Shown: piece by piece, positions 8,237 through 15,758 of the stretch | Numbering within the stretch: position 1 is the stretch's first letter | Layout of the letters: each line of letters opens with the position of its first letter | Origin: Luminiphilus sp. | Lineage (GTDB): Bacteria; Pseudomonadota; Gammaproteobacteria; Pseudomonadales; Halieaceae | DNA length: 16,232 nt | Reading direction: 5' to 3' | NCBI GenBank assembly: GCA_022425845.1 | Contig: JAKMEU010000408.1 | Span: forward strand, 1 to 16,232 | Translations under genes and position numbers: made by a program | The notes under the pieces: model-generated | Seen by the model: only the letters and a program-made list of their open reading frames with translations | The model's database searches: none | Told to the model about the DNA's origin: nothing

Positions 8237-9028
8237 ATGATCCCTCGCTTTGAAGCGGGTAGTGACATCTCTGCCTGGACGGAAGCTATCCTGGCCTCCG
8301 GAGCCATTATTGTTGAGGATGTGGCGCCCGATGCCTGTATTGACGCTTTCAACGCCGACCTGCAGCCTGAGTACGAGCGGGTGGGTGCCAAATTCCAAAA
8401 CGATTTCAATGGCTACCTGACGCGCCGGGTAGGCGGTGTCGCAGAGCACTCCGAGGAATTTCAATACCTGTTTATGCAGCCCGAAGTCTTGGCGCTGGCC
8501 AACGCGGTGCTCGGTCCCCACTGCAACGTTATCCAGGTAGGGAGCACGACGGCGATCGAGATCCTGCCCGGTGAGGCGGCACAGGTGCTGCACGCAGATG
8601 ACTCGATTTACCCTACCGAGTACTTCCCTTTTGAAATGCAAATCTCCGCACTCTGGGCCCTGGACGACTTTACCGAGGAAAACGGAGCCACCCGCGTCAT
8701 AGAGGGCTCTCACCGGTCGGGACAACACCCCGGTAACGCAACCCGGGACAGCCTGCCTGCCGAAATGCCCCGGGGCTCGGTGGCGCTCTATCTGGGTTCC
8801 ACCCTTCACGGGGGCGGTGCCAATCAGAGTGACAGGCCACGTCGCGCTCTGGTCAATACCTACACCCTGGGCTGGCTTCGCCAGGAGGAAAACCAATACC
8901 TGACGCTGCCGACAGACACCGTGGCCGCCCAACCCGAGGCCGTGCGGCGGCTGCTGGGGTTTCAGGCCCACGGCCCCCATCTCGGCGTGTGGCCAGAAGA
9001 TCCCGATGGCCTCTGGTTTGACTCCTGA
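8237..9028 (+). CDS. Phytanoyl-CoA dioxygenase (PhyH) family Fe(II)/2-oxoglutarate oxygenase
   Basis: A 263-residue protein. The facial triad is visible as His119-Ala-Asp121 (QVLHADD) and distal His191 (STLHGGG), with Arg202/Arg203 placed to bind 2-oxoglutarate. NGATRVIEGSH (149-159) is the hallmark stretch of the PhyH family. Because the carboxylate of HxD is present, it should be a hydroxylase, not a halogenase. The family uses O2 and 2-oxoglutarate to hydroxylate many small molecules, and some members act on betaines or lipids. Here it lies 165 bases after the MFS gene and overlaps the next gene by 23 bases. TAGATAAT at 8125-8132 could be part of its own promoter, but no -35 is convincing. 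The substrate is unknown; membership is firm. Confidence 0.9.
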   Translation: MIPRFEAGSDISAWTEAILASGAIIVEDVAPDACIDAFNADLQPEYERVGAKFQNDFNGYLTRRVGGVAEHSEEFQYLFMQPEVLALANAVLGPHCNVIQVGSTTAIEILPGEAAQVLHADDSIYPTEYFPFEMQISALWALDDFTEENGATRVIEGSHRSGQHPGNATRDSLPAEMPRGSVALYLGSTLHGGGANQSDRPRRALVNTYTLGWLRQEENQYLTLPTDTVAAQPEAVRRLLGFQAHGPHLGVWPEDPDGLWFDS

Positions 9029-9887
9029 GCCATCCGGGGACGCCGCGCTGTCGCGGGGTCCCCTGATCGGTCTCCTTGCCGCACTGACCCGGCATCAGCA
9101 GTATCTCAAATGGCCGATTTACAGCCTGCTGTTCATCAACTTTGTGTTCTATATCGTCGAGGATTCCGCAACTCTCGCCCGCGAGGGCTATCAGTCCATC
9201 TGGGATATCACCGGGGCCTTTGCGACCTCACTGGATATCGCGGGTTGGTTTGGGCTGCTGCTGGTTTTTGAAATAGAGACCTACTGGCAGCAGGTCTATG
9301 CCAAGCCTCGCGTCCGCCTGGTACTCAACGCGTTGCGCTGGGCCTGTTTCGGCATACTGACCCACACGTTGGTTGTCTATGCAGGGGATTTGATAGCGGT
9401 GCTCAACCCTGAAGAGGTATTCCTGACAGAGAGCTATTGCGCCCGCGAAGACCACCCCTTGTACCGTCTGCACAATCAGGTTTACACACCAATATCACCG
9501 GCCGCCTGCCTCAACTCACTGCCCGAGGCAACGGCACTTTGGTCCTTTGAAGCCGACACGCTGGTCGATAGAGAAAGCCTGAAGATAGCCACACAACAGG
9601 CGTCCGCCAGCTTCATTGAATGTGCAGCCTGGCTCGCCGCCGGCCTGGCCTTTGCAGCAATGGCCTGGCTAAGACGCCGCGATAAGGCGGATGGGACATG
9701 GACCACTGTGGCACGGCAGACCCCCCACCTGAGCTATTTCATGATCGTGGGCTGCGCCTGTTTATGGGGTTGGTATGGTCACTACCTCTACACCTACGAC
9801 AGCCTTTTATGGCTGGGGGGCTTCGCGATGATTGAGGCCAATCTATCAACCTGGCAGGCCCGCATCGAGGAACTGATGGGAGGCTAG
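9006..9887 (+). CDS. Unrecognised multi-pass membrane protein
   Basis: I do not recognise this 293-residue protein. It has about five or six hydrophobic segments: roughly 36-53, 67-90, 104-124, 201-222, 241-262 and 265-280. A polar loop of about 75 residues between the third and fourth (125-200) carries two cysteines, Cys135 and Cys158, which could form a disulfide if the loop is periplasmic. The second segment ends in FEIETYW, with acidic residues at the membrane edge. The RRRDK cluster near 223 suggests a cytoplasmic face after segment four. Its ATG lies inside the end of the PhyH gene, giving a 23-base overlap in another frame and suggesting translational coupling. An in-frame TTG at 9018 is an alternative start. 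The next gene is convergent and 79 bases away. No function is proposed. Confidence 0.8.
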   Translation: MASGLTPEPSGDAALSRGPLIGLLAALTRHQQYLKWPIYSLLFINFVFYIVEDSATLAREGYQSIWDITGAFATSLDIAGWFGLLLVFEIETYWQQVYAKPRVRLVLNALRWACFGILTHTLVVYAGDLIAVLNPEEVFLTESYCAREDHPLYRLHNQVYTPISPAACLNSLPEATALWSFEADTLVDRESLKIATQQASASFIECAAWLAAGLAFAAMAWLRRRDKADGTWTTVARQTPHLSYFMIVGCACLWGWYGHYLYTYDSLLWLGGFAMIEANLSTWQARIEELMGG

Positions 9888-9966
9888 CGGCAATAGCCGC
9901 CGTGGACGCGTGCCAGGTCAGGTATGCAGCGGGTTCCGAAAGATGGCTATCGAGGGCGTGGGATGC

Positions 9967-11223
9967 TCAGGCCACCTCATCCATGGTGTGCAAGTACCAG
10001 GCAATGAACTGCTGCAGGGTTTCCTCAAACTCAGCGTGGTAGGGGCCCGGCTCGAAGAAACGTGAGTTCACGCCCAGACTGTTTCGCGTAATGATGTATT
10101 CGTCCTCGAGCGTGGTGTGATGCCACAGCCAGGTGAGTTTTTCGAGATCGTAATCCTTACCCTCTACGGCATCCTCCCGGACAAACCACACCAACTCCAT
10201 ATCGGTCTCAGTCAGTGAACGGGGCAGGAATCGGTACAGCACACAGTGGTCGGGGTAGTTCAGCATAAAGGTCACGGGGCCCATCTGGAAATCTCCCGCA
10301 CCCCCGTCGTAGCCTTTGAAGTGGCCCATCAGGGGCGCAACCGGCTGACCGTCCTTACTGCCGGTAACACAGCCCTCGTACAAACCGTAGCGCATGGTGT
10401 GGGCGCAGGTGGCAAAACTATCCGCGTCCAGATAGATCTGGGTATGCGTCTGCGCAATACCCTCGATTCCGGTTTTGGCATCGGCATTCTCAAGCATCTG
10501 GGCGACCACCGGGGCCGACTTCTCCTCCAGGTCCTTGAGTGTGTGGAGTCGCGCATAGGCGCGGTGCGACGTTGCGCAATGGTAGCACTCCAAATAGTTT
10601 TCAATCGCCAATTTCCAGTTGGCATCGACCCGGTAAGTACGACGATCAGCGACTTTGGCATGAGCGAGGTCGTAGGCACCCAGAGGCACCTTCATCTTGT
10701 CCAGCGAGGCCACCAGATCCCCCGCATTGGGGTCACAATTTATGAACACCATGCCCATGTATTCGACGCTGCGTACCGACTTTAGGCCCAACTGACCTTT
10801 ATCAAAATCGGGCATGATATGGGTTTCCCGCGCGGCCTTAAGCGACCCATCCAGCTCGTAGACCCAACCGTGATAGGGGCAGACAAAGGTTTTTCGATTA
10901 CCCGACGGGCCCTCACAGACACGGGCGCCCCGATGCCGGCAAATGTTGTGCATTGCCTTGATCGAGCCATCACCGGAGCGCACCACAATAATGGCGTCCT
11001 CACCGATCTCGAGAATCTGGTAGTCGCCAATATTGGGGATCTCACTGGCATGCAGGGCGTAGATCCAGCTCTTGAAAATAAGGTGCTCAAGTTCGAGCTC
11101 ATGGACGAGATGCGAGCGATAAAAATACGGGTCAATCGCGTAACCGGGACGCGCCTGCTGCGCAGCAAGCTTGCCGCGCAAGCGGTCCCTGGAATCGTCA
11201 ACGTCTGTGGCAATTACGGGCAT
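9967..11223 (-). CDS. Second Rieske oxygenase catalytic subunit (betaine-demethylase-like)
   Basis: A 418-residue Rieske non-heme iron oxygenase. The [2Fe-2S] ligands are Cys95/His97 (CRHRG) and Cys115/His118 (CPYHGW), separated by 17 residues. The mononuclear iron ligands are His215 and His220 in LECYHCATSHRAY, with Asp374 (LEDEYIITR) as the likely third. Bridging Glu212 replaces the usual aspartate, as in quaternary-amine Rieske enzymes. I chose the ATG at 11223, with GAGG eight or nine bases upstream; a longer frame from a TTG at 11238 adds five residues and has no ribosome site. It is the last gene of the four-gene minus-strand operon, 36 bases after the GcvT-type gene. It is clearly diverged from the Rieske enzyme at 5579-6676 (different cluster spacing, ligand surroundings and length), so the two probably act on different substrates. 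It needs a reductase not seen here. Confidence 0.92.
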   Translation of the reverse strand: MPVIATDVDDSRDRLRGKLAAQQARPGYAIDPYFYRSHLVHELELEHLIFKSWIYALHASEIPNIGDYQILEIGEDAIIVVRSGDGSIKAMHNICRHRGARVCEGPSGNRKTFVCPYHGWVYELDGSLKAARETHIMPDFDKGQLGLKSVRSVEYMGMVFINCDPNAGDLVASLDKMKVPLGAYDLAHAKVADRRTYRVDANWKLAIENYLECYHCATSHRAYARLHTLKDLEEKSAPVVAQMLENADAKTGIEGIAQTHTQIYLDADSFATCAHTMRYGLYEGCVTGSKDGQPVAPLMGHFKGYDGGAGDFQMGPVTFMLNYPDHCVLYRFLPRSLTETDMELVWFVREDAVEGKDYDLEKLTWLWHHTTLEDEYIITRNSLGVNSRFFEPGPYHAEFEETLQQFIAWYLHTMDEVA

Positions 11224-11259
11224 GGGTTCAGGCCTCAAGCGTGCTCTGACGTGTTGCGG

Positions 11260-12444
11260 TTAGAACGGTGGCGCCGGCGTCTGGCGTCGCCGCTGCGGAT
11301 TGAAAAGCGGCCCACCAATGACACGACACGGCGCCATCAGTCGCGTCCAGTGCAACTCCCGCTGGTAATAGATCTCTGCGACCAATTCATCACCCACGGC
11401 ACCATGGGGCATCTCGATCTGCGCGTAGGCAAGATTGGACTTCACCGTGGGGCACCAGGCTGCAGAGGTTACGGTACCCACCACTTTGTCACCCTTCATG
11501 ATGAAAGAGTGCTCGGCAGGCTTATTGCCTTCGATATCCAGCATTGCAAAGCGGTAGCGGGATCCTTTGGCTTTTTCTTCCAGGAGCGCCGATCGGCCGT
11601 TAAACAGCGGCTTGGAAAAATCAACCAGCCACTCCAGACCCAGCTCGAAGGGACTTCGGGTTCGCCCATTCCGAACCACCTCTTCAGAGGGCACGAAGTC
11701 GACGTGGGCCTGCAGGAAACCCGCTTCAATGCGCGCGATATCTAGCGCGTAGGAGCCGATGGGCTTGATCAGGTAATCGCGACCCAGCTCAAACAGCTGG
11801 TCCCAGAGCGCTTCAGCCTGCTCCGGCGCCACCCAGACCTCGTAGCCCAGGTCGCCGGTGAAGCCGGTGCGGCTCACCATCATGGGCGCGCCTTCAAAGG
11901 TGAAGTGGGCGATACCAAAGGGCTTGAGTTGATCGAGGCCCGCACAGCCCAGCAAGGTGAGCACCGTACAGGAGGTAGGGCCCTGCACAGCGAGCCCCGC
12001 GATGTCCTCGCTTTCGTTGGTGATCGTGACGTCAAATCCCAGGGTACACCAGTGCAGCCAGTCATCAGCGCGCTGATACGAGCACAACCTGAAATCCTGC
12101 TCACCCAGCCTGAAAATCGTGCCGTCATCCATAACCTGTCCGGCGTCATTACACCACACGGCGTAGCCGACCCGATTGACACCCAGCTTGCTGACATTTC
12201 GGGTGACCATGCGATTCAGGAAAGCCTCTGCATCTGGCCCGGTAATCCGATACTTGTTCATCGGCGACAGGTCGAATACCCCTGTGGTGCTTCGAATGGC
12301 AAAGTATTCAAGCTCCACATCAAAGAAGGCGTTGGGGGTTGTATAACCCATCCAGTTACCCCAGTCATTGAGCTCGCACATCGCCTCAACGCGGGAGTGA
12401 AATGGGGTGGGAAGTAGCATGGTGTCTCTTTGTGGGGCGTTCAT
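11260..12444 (-). CDS. GcvT-type folate-dependent aminomethyltransferase/demethylase
   Basis: A 394-residue free-standing member of the glycine-cleavage T-protein family. Family features are TTGVFDLSPMNKYRITGP (53-70), the Asp106-Asp107 pair in NDAGQVMDDGTI (the T-protein catalytic aspartate lies in this segment), and RTGFTGDLGYEV (192-203). The usual GcvT C-terminal barrel follows. Relatives include glycine-cleavage T-protein, DMSP demethylase DmdA, and the folate domains fused to dimethylglycine and sarcosine dehydrogenases. No glycine-cleavage H or P gene is nearby, so it more likely moves a one-carbon unit from an N-methyl or S-methyl substrate to tetrahydrofolate. Its ATG overlaps the stop of the FAD gene upstream (TCAT at 12441-12444), and CTCCTT at 12452-12457 on the plus strand is its AAGGAG ribosome site. 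Which substrate it serves is unknown. Confidence 0.88.
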   Translation of the reverse strand: MNAPQRDTMLLPTPFHSRVEAMCELNDWGNWMGYTTPNAFFDVELEYFAIRSTTGVFDLSPMNKYRITGPDAEAFLNRMVTRNVSKLGVNRVGYAVWCNDAGQVMDDGTIFRLGEQDFRLCSYQRADDWLHWCTLGFDVTITNESEDIAGLAVQGPTSCTVLTLLGCAGLDQLKPFGIAHFTFEGAPMMVSRTGFTGDLGYEVWVAPEQAEALWDQLFELGRDYLIKPIGSYALDIARIEAGFLQAHVDFVPSEEVVRNGRTRSPFELGLEWLVDFSKPLFNGRSALLEEKAKGSRYRFAMLDIEGNKPAEHSFIMKGDKVVGTVTSAAWCPTVKSNLAYAQIEMPHGAVGDELVAEIYYQRELHWTRLMAPCRVIGGPLFNPQRRRQTPAPPF

Positions 12445-14000
12445 GCGAGGACTCCTTGCTTACTGATTTCCTGAGCTGCATTGCGGCCCGGCAGACCCAT
12501 CAGGCTGCCACCGGGGTGTGCGCCTGCGCCGCACAGATACAGGCCTTCAACAGCCGTCCGATACTGGGTCGAACCCGGGAAAGGTCGCATCATCAAAGCC
12601 TGGTCGATGGACAGTTCCCCGTGATGCCAGTTACCCCCCGCCATACCGTAAGCAGCTTCGAGATCGGGCGGCACCAGCAGCTCTGATGCCACGACCTGTC
12701 CACCCAAGCCCGGGGCGTAGGCCTCCAACTGACGCATGAGGTTGTCCAGGGTCGCCTGCCGGTGAGCCTCCCAACCACCGTCGGGTGCGTAGGGCAGGTA
12801 GTGCACCAGCGCGGTGAGCACATGCTGGCCCTCCGGCGCGAGGCTACTGTCCTCAACACTGGGGATGCTGATATCGAAGACCTGGCTGGGACCGCATTCT
12901 GCGTACTTCATGGGGTTAAACGCCGACTCAATGGCATCCATGGTCGGTGCAATCACCAGCCGCTGGGACAGGGCTTTGGCATCGAGCCCGGTAAAGGCAG
13001 GAAGACCCGACAGGGCTAGGTGAAGCTTCGCCGTACCGCTGCGTGTTCGATACTGGGCAACACGCCGCGCCATACCGGTCTCCAGGTGTTCGTAACCCAG
13101 CAGATCCCTGAAGGTGGTGGTGGGATCGGCACTGGAGATCACGACCTTGGCTGTCAGCGCGCTGCCATCAGCCAGGGACACACCCGTCACCCGATCACCC
13201 TCTTTGACAATTTTCTCCACGGCGCAACCCAGCTGTACTTTGGCACCACAGCGCTCGGCGGCGGCTTGCAATGCCTCACCCAGTGCGCCCATGCCACCCA
13301 TAACCTGTGCCACTCCACCGGCCTGAAGCGGGCCACCCATTGCCCGGTGTAAGTAGGTATACACCGTGTTGGGAGATCGCGGGCCCATATTGGTGCCGGT
13401 AATGGCATCCAGGGCCAGTGCAGCCTTTAGACCCTCGTGGTCAAAGTTCTCGTTCATCACATCGTAGATATTGATCAGGGCGATGCGCATGAGATCCTGC
13501 ATATTCTCCTTGCCCATGAGCTTGAGTCCCAGACCCAGCTTCATCAGCGTCATCCGATCGCTCCAATCTGCATCAACAAGTTTTGGCGCCCGGTTGCGGT
13601 ACAGCTTGAGCATCAACTTGGAAAACACGTCGATCTGCTGACGAAAAGACTGGAAGTTCACCTGGTCCTTGGTCCCGATCCCCGCACCCCGCAGTAAATC
13701 GCCGTCGAGGGTCAGGTGGTCACCACCGGCCTGCAGCGCGATGGTGCGCTTGCCGGCGCCCAGCTTGAGCCCGGCAGACTTGAGGTCCAAATCCCGCACG
13801 ATGGTATCGTCAAACTGTTGCAGCCATTGCGCACAGTCTGACAGGCGAAATCCGGGCGCGAGCTCGCGGGTGCTGGCACAACCGCCGGGCTGCTCCCGGC
13901 CATCCACCACCAGTACGCGTTTGCCCGCCTTGGCCAGGTAGGCGCCGCAGATCAACCCGTTGTGGCCTGCCCCTATGATGATCGCATCGTAATCAGTCAT
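12441..14000 (-). CDS. CrtI/PYROXD2-type FAD-dependent oxidoreductase (first paralogue)
   Basis: A 519-residue flavoprotein of the phytoene-desaturase/PYROXD2-like group. The N-terminal FAD-binding fold is DAIIIGAGHNGL with the GxGxxG loop at 10-15, then a second-strand acidic residue and GG (VVDGREQPGG). The C-terminal FAD contact is GLYLCGAGAHPGGSLMG. It is paralogous to the 538-residue protein encoded just upstream, matching it at both ends and in overall plan, though the middle differs. Despite the name, such proteins are not confined to carotenoids; the linkage to Rieske and GcvT genes suggests oxidation of an amine or ring intermediate. Ribosome site GGAGG (CCTCC at 14009-14013 on the plus strand) is eight bases from the ATG. 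It overlaps the upstream gene by 8 bases and the downstream GcvT gene by 4, so expression is coupled. Confidence 0.9.
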   Translation of the reverse strand: MTDYDAIIIGAGHNGLICGAYLAKAGKRVLVVDGREQPGGCASTRELAPGFRLSDCAQWLQQFDDTIVRDLDLKSAGLKLGAGKRTIALQAGGDHLTLDGDLLRGAGIGTKDQVNFQSFRQQIDVFSKLMLKLYRNRAPKLVDADWSDRMTLMKLGLGLKLMGKENMQDLMRIALINIYDVMNENFDHEGLKAALALDAITGTNMGPRSPNTVYTYLHRAMGGPLQAGGVAQVMGGMGALGEALQAAAERCGAKVQLGCAVEKIVKEGDRVTGVSLADGSALTAKVVISSADPTTTFRDLLGYEHLETGMARRVAQYRTRSGTAKLHLALSGLPAFTGLDAKALSQRLVIAPTMDAIESAFNPMKYAECGPSQVFDISIPSVEDSSLAPEGQHVLTALVHYLPYAPDGGWEAHRQATLDNLMRQLEAYAPGLGGQVVASELLVPPDLEAAYGMAGGNWHHGELSIDQALMMRPFPGSTQYRTAVEGLYLCGAGAHPGGSLMGLPGRNAAQEISKQGVLA

Positions 14001-15609
14001 CTGCGTATCCTCCGGGAACCGTATTGGGGCGCTTGAGATCCATCAGAATCTCCCGCGCAGCGTTGGCACCGGGTGCCGCCATCACACCCCCTCCCGGGTG
14101 GGTGCCAGAACTGCACATGTACATGCCTTTAATCGGCCCCCGGTATTGCGCGTAGCCCGGGAAAGGCCGATTGAACAGCAGCTGGTCGAAGGTGAGTTCA
14201 CCCATGAAGATATTGCCCTCAGTGAGACCCACTTCGGCTTCAATCTCCCGAGGTGTTCGGGTTTCGCAGTGCAAAATGAGATCTTTAAAGTTCGGGCTGT
14301 AGTTGGCAATTTGGTCAATGACTGACTTCTCGAAGCCGTCCTTGTCCTCATCGGTCCAGTCTCGCCCCTCCACTTTCGGCGGCGCGTACTGAACGAATAC
14401 CGACATCATGTGCTTACCCGGGGGGGCCATGGTGGGATCGGTGAGGGACGGGATCATCATGTCCAGGTAAGGGTCCTTGGACCAGGTTCCGTTCTTCCAG
14501 TCGTCATAAGCCCGTTCCTGCCGCTCAAGAGAATCACTAAAGTGGAGATCCCCCGCCATGAGACGGCTGCGAGGGTCCAGCCCATCGAACACGGGCAGCC
14601 CGTCCAGGGCGATATTGAGCTTTCCGGAGGAACCACGAATCTTGAAATTACGGGCTTTATGCAGCACGTCCTCGGGGAGGTCTTTCGGGTTGGTGATGTC
14701 CAGGAAGGTGCGCTTGGGATCGAGGTTGGAAACGACAATATCGGCGTGATATTCCGTACCGTCCTTGAGGGCAACGCCTTTGGCCTGACCATCACGTACG
14801 ATGATCTCATCCACATTGGCGTCACAGATAATCTCGCCCCCAAAGGACTGAAAGGACTTCGACAGTGCATCTGCGATTGCGCCCATACCGCCGCGGGCAA
14901 AACCCCAGGCACCCACATTGCCGTCGACGTCGCCCATGTAATGGTGCAGCAAAACATAGGCCGTGCCGGGAGAATAAACGCCCAGTGCTGTTCCAATGAT
15001 GCCGCTCCCTGCAAGGTGTGCCTTGAGCACGTCGGTCTCAAAATATTCATTGAGATAATCACCGACGCTGGCGGTCCAGAATTTAATCGTGTCGAGCAGG
15101 CCCTCCTCGCCCATGGACGTGAACGACTTGGCAAACTCGAGCAGGTCACGCAGGTCCCTGGGTTTCAATGACGTGGGATCGGGGGCTGTTTTCAGGAGGT
15201 AGGGTCGAATCAGCTTCGTCTGCCGGGCGGTATCGGCTGCGTAGCGGTCATAGGCATTGGCATCGCGCTTGGAGTGCCGGGCGATCTCGCGGTAATGACG
15301 GTCGTGGTCGCTGTACGCACCCAGGTGGTCCCCGTTCCGCATGAACGTGGCACCGCCGCCAAATGGAACAACCTGAAGACCGTGCCGGGGCAGCTCAAGA
15401 TCCCGGGTGATCTCCGGTCGCAGGAGACTGGCCACATAGGAGCAGTTGGAGTAGTACCAGCCTTTATGGAGCTCACGACTGACTGTCGCGCCACCAATGT
15501 AGGGGTTGCGCTCCAACACAGCGACTTTCAGCCCCGCCTTGGCAAGGTAGGCACCATTGGTCAAGCCGTTGTGGCCCGCCCCAATGACAATGGCATCGTA
15601 CTGGTTCAA
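13993..15609 (-). CDS. CrtI/PYROXD2-type FAD-dependent oxidoreductase (second paralogue)
   Basis: A 538-residue flavoprotein and the first gene of the minus-strand operon. The GxGxxG loop GAGHNG sits at residues 10-15 in DAIVIGAGHNGLTNGAYLAKAG, with ERNPYIGG following. The C-terminal FAD motif is GMYMCSSGTHPGGGVMAAPG. It resembles the 519-residue neighbour closely enough to suggest an old duplication, perhaps giving two related oxidation steps or a heteromeric pair. The start is a TTG, supported by GGAG seven bases upstream and by no ATG nearby in frame. The gene ends inside the start of the next one (8-base overlap). The intergenic region behind it holds a perfect inverted repeat facing a BetI-like regulator, so the operon is probably under that regulator. 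Substrate unknown; carotenoid desaturation is unlikely, as no carotenoid genes are linked. Confidence 0.9.
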   Translation of the reverse strand: MNQYDAIVIGAGHNGLTNGAYLAKAGLKVAVLERNPYIGGATVSRELHKGWYYSNCSYVASLLRPEITRDLELPRHGLQVVPFGGGATFMRNGDHLGAYSDHDRHYREIARHSKRDANAYDRYAADTARQTKLIRPYLLKTAPDPTSLKPRDLRDLLEFAKSFTSMGEEGLLDTIKFWTASVGDYLNEYFETDVLKAHLAGSGIIGTALGVYSPGTAYVLLHHYMGDVDGNVGAWGFARGGMGAIADALSKSFQSFGGEIICDANVDEIIVRDGQAKGVALKDGTEYHADIVVSNLDPKRTFLDITNPKDLPEDVLHKARNFKIRGSSGKLNIALDGLPVFDGLDPRSRLMAGDLHFSDSLERQERAYDDWKNGTWSKDPYLDMMIPSLTDPTMAPPGKHMMSVFVQYAPPKVEGRDWTDEDKDGFEKSVIDQIANYSPNFKDLILHCETRTPREIEAEVGLTEGNIFMGELTFDQLLFNRPFPGYAQYRGPIKGMYMCSSGTHPGGGVMAAPGANAAREILMDLKRPNTVPGGYADD

Positions 15610-15616
15610 TGGAAAT

Positions 15617-15620
15617 CTCC
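15617..15620 (-). promoter_or_regulatory. Ribosome binding site supporting a TTG start
   Basis: GGAG on the minus strand (CTCC at 15617-15620 on the plus strand) lies seven bases before the TTG that opens the 538-residue FAD oxidoreductase. This decides an otherwise ambiguous start. Confidence 0.6.
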
Positions 15621-15672
15621 AACGCGTCGATGAGTCCTCTCAGTCTGCCACGGTCAATGCATAGCGTCCAGT

Positions 15673-15692
15673 ATGAATGAACGAACATTCAT
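15673..15692. promoter_or_regulatory. Probable TetR-type operator between the divergent genes
   Basis: ATGAATG (15673-15679), a six-base spacer AACGAA, then CATTCAT (15686-15692): a perfect 7-bp inverted repeat spanning 20 bases. TGAATGAACG-type sequences are common in TetR-family operators. It sits 63 bases upstream of the FAD operon's TTG and 66 bases upstream of the regulator's GTG, so one bound dimer could control both directions. I see no clear -35/-10 pair around it. Confidence 0.6.
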
Positions 15693-15758
15693 TAATGGAT
15701 TGCGATTTACAACAGCCTTGTTACAGTGAGGGGGTTCAGTTCATACAGAAACGCATCC

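Noticed and set aside
7799..8980. A 393-codon open frame on the minus strand
   Set aside because: It runs antisense across the MFS and PhyH genes, shows no family motif, and is explained by codon bias in the two well-supported plus-strand genes.
9887..9900. GCGGC-AATA-GCCGC hairpin just after the membrane protein stop, between convergent genes
   Set aside because: The position suits a terminator, but the stem is short and no T-run follows in either direction.
10819..11745. A 308-codon plus-strand open frame
   Set aside because: It is antisense across the second Rieske gene and the GcvT gene, both strongly supported.
11260..12444. Calling the GcvT-type protein a DMSP demethylase (DmdA) or a glycine-cleavage T-protein
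   Set aside because: I cannot tell the subfamilies apart by eye, and no glycine-cleavage or DMSP genes are nearby, so only the family is stated.
12441..15609. Calling the FAD proteins phytoene desaturases for carotenoid synthesis
   Set aside because: No phytoene synthase, cyclase or other carotenoid gene is linked, and the neighbours point to amine or one-carbon chemistry.
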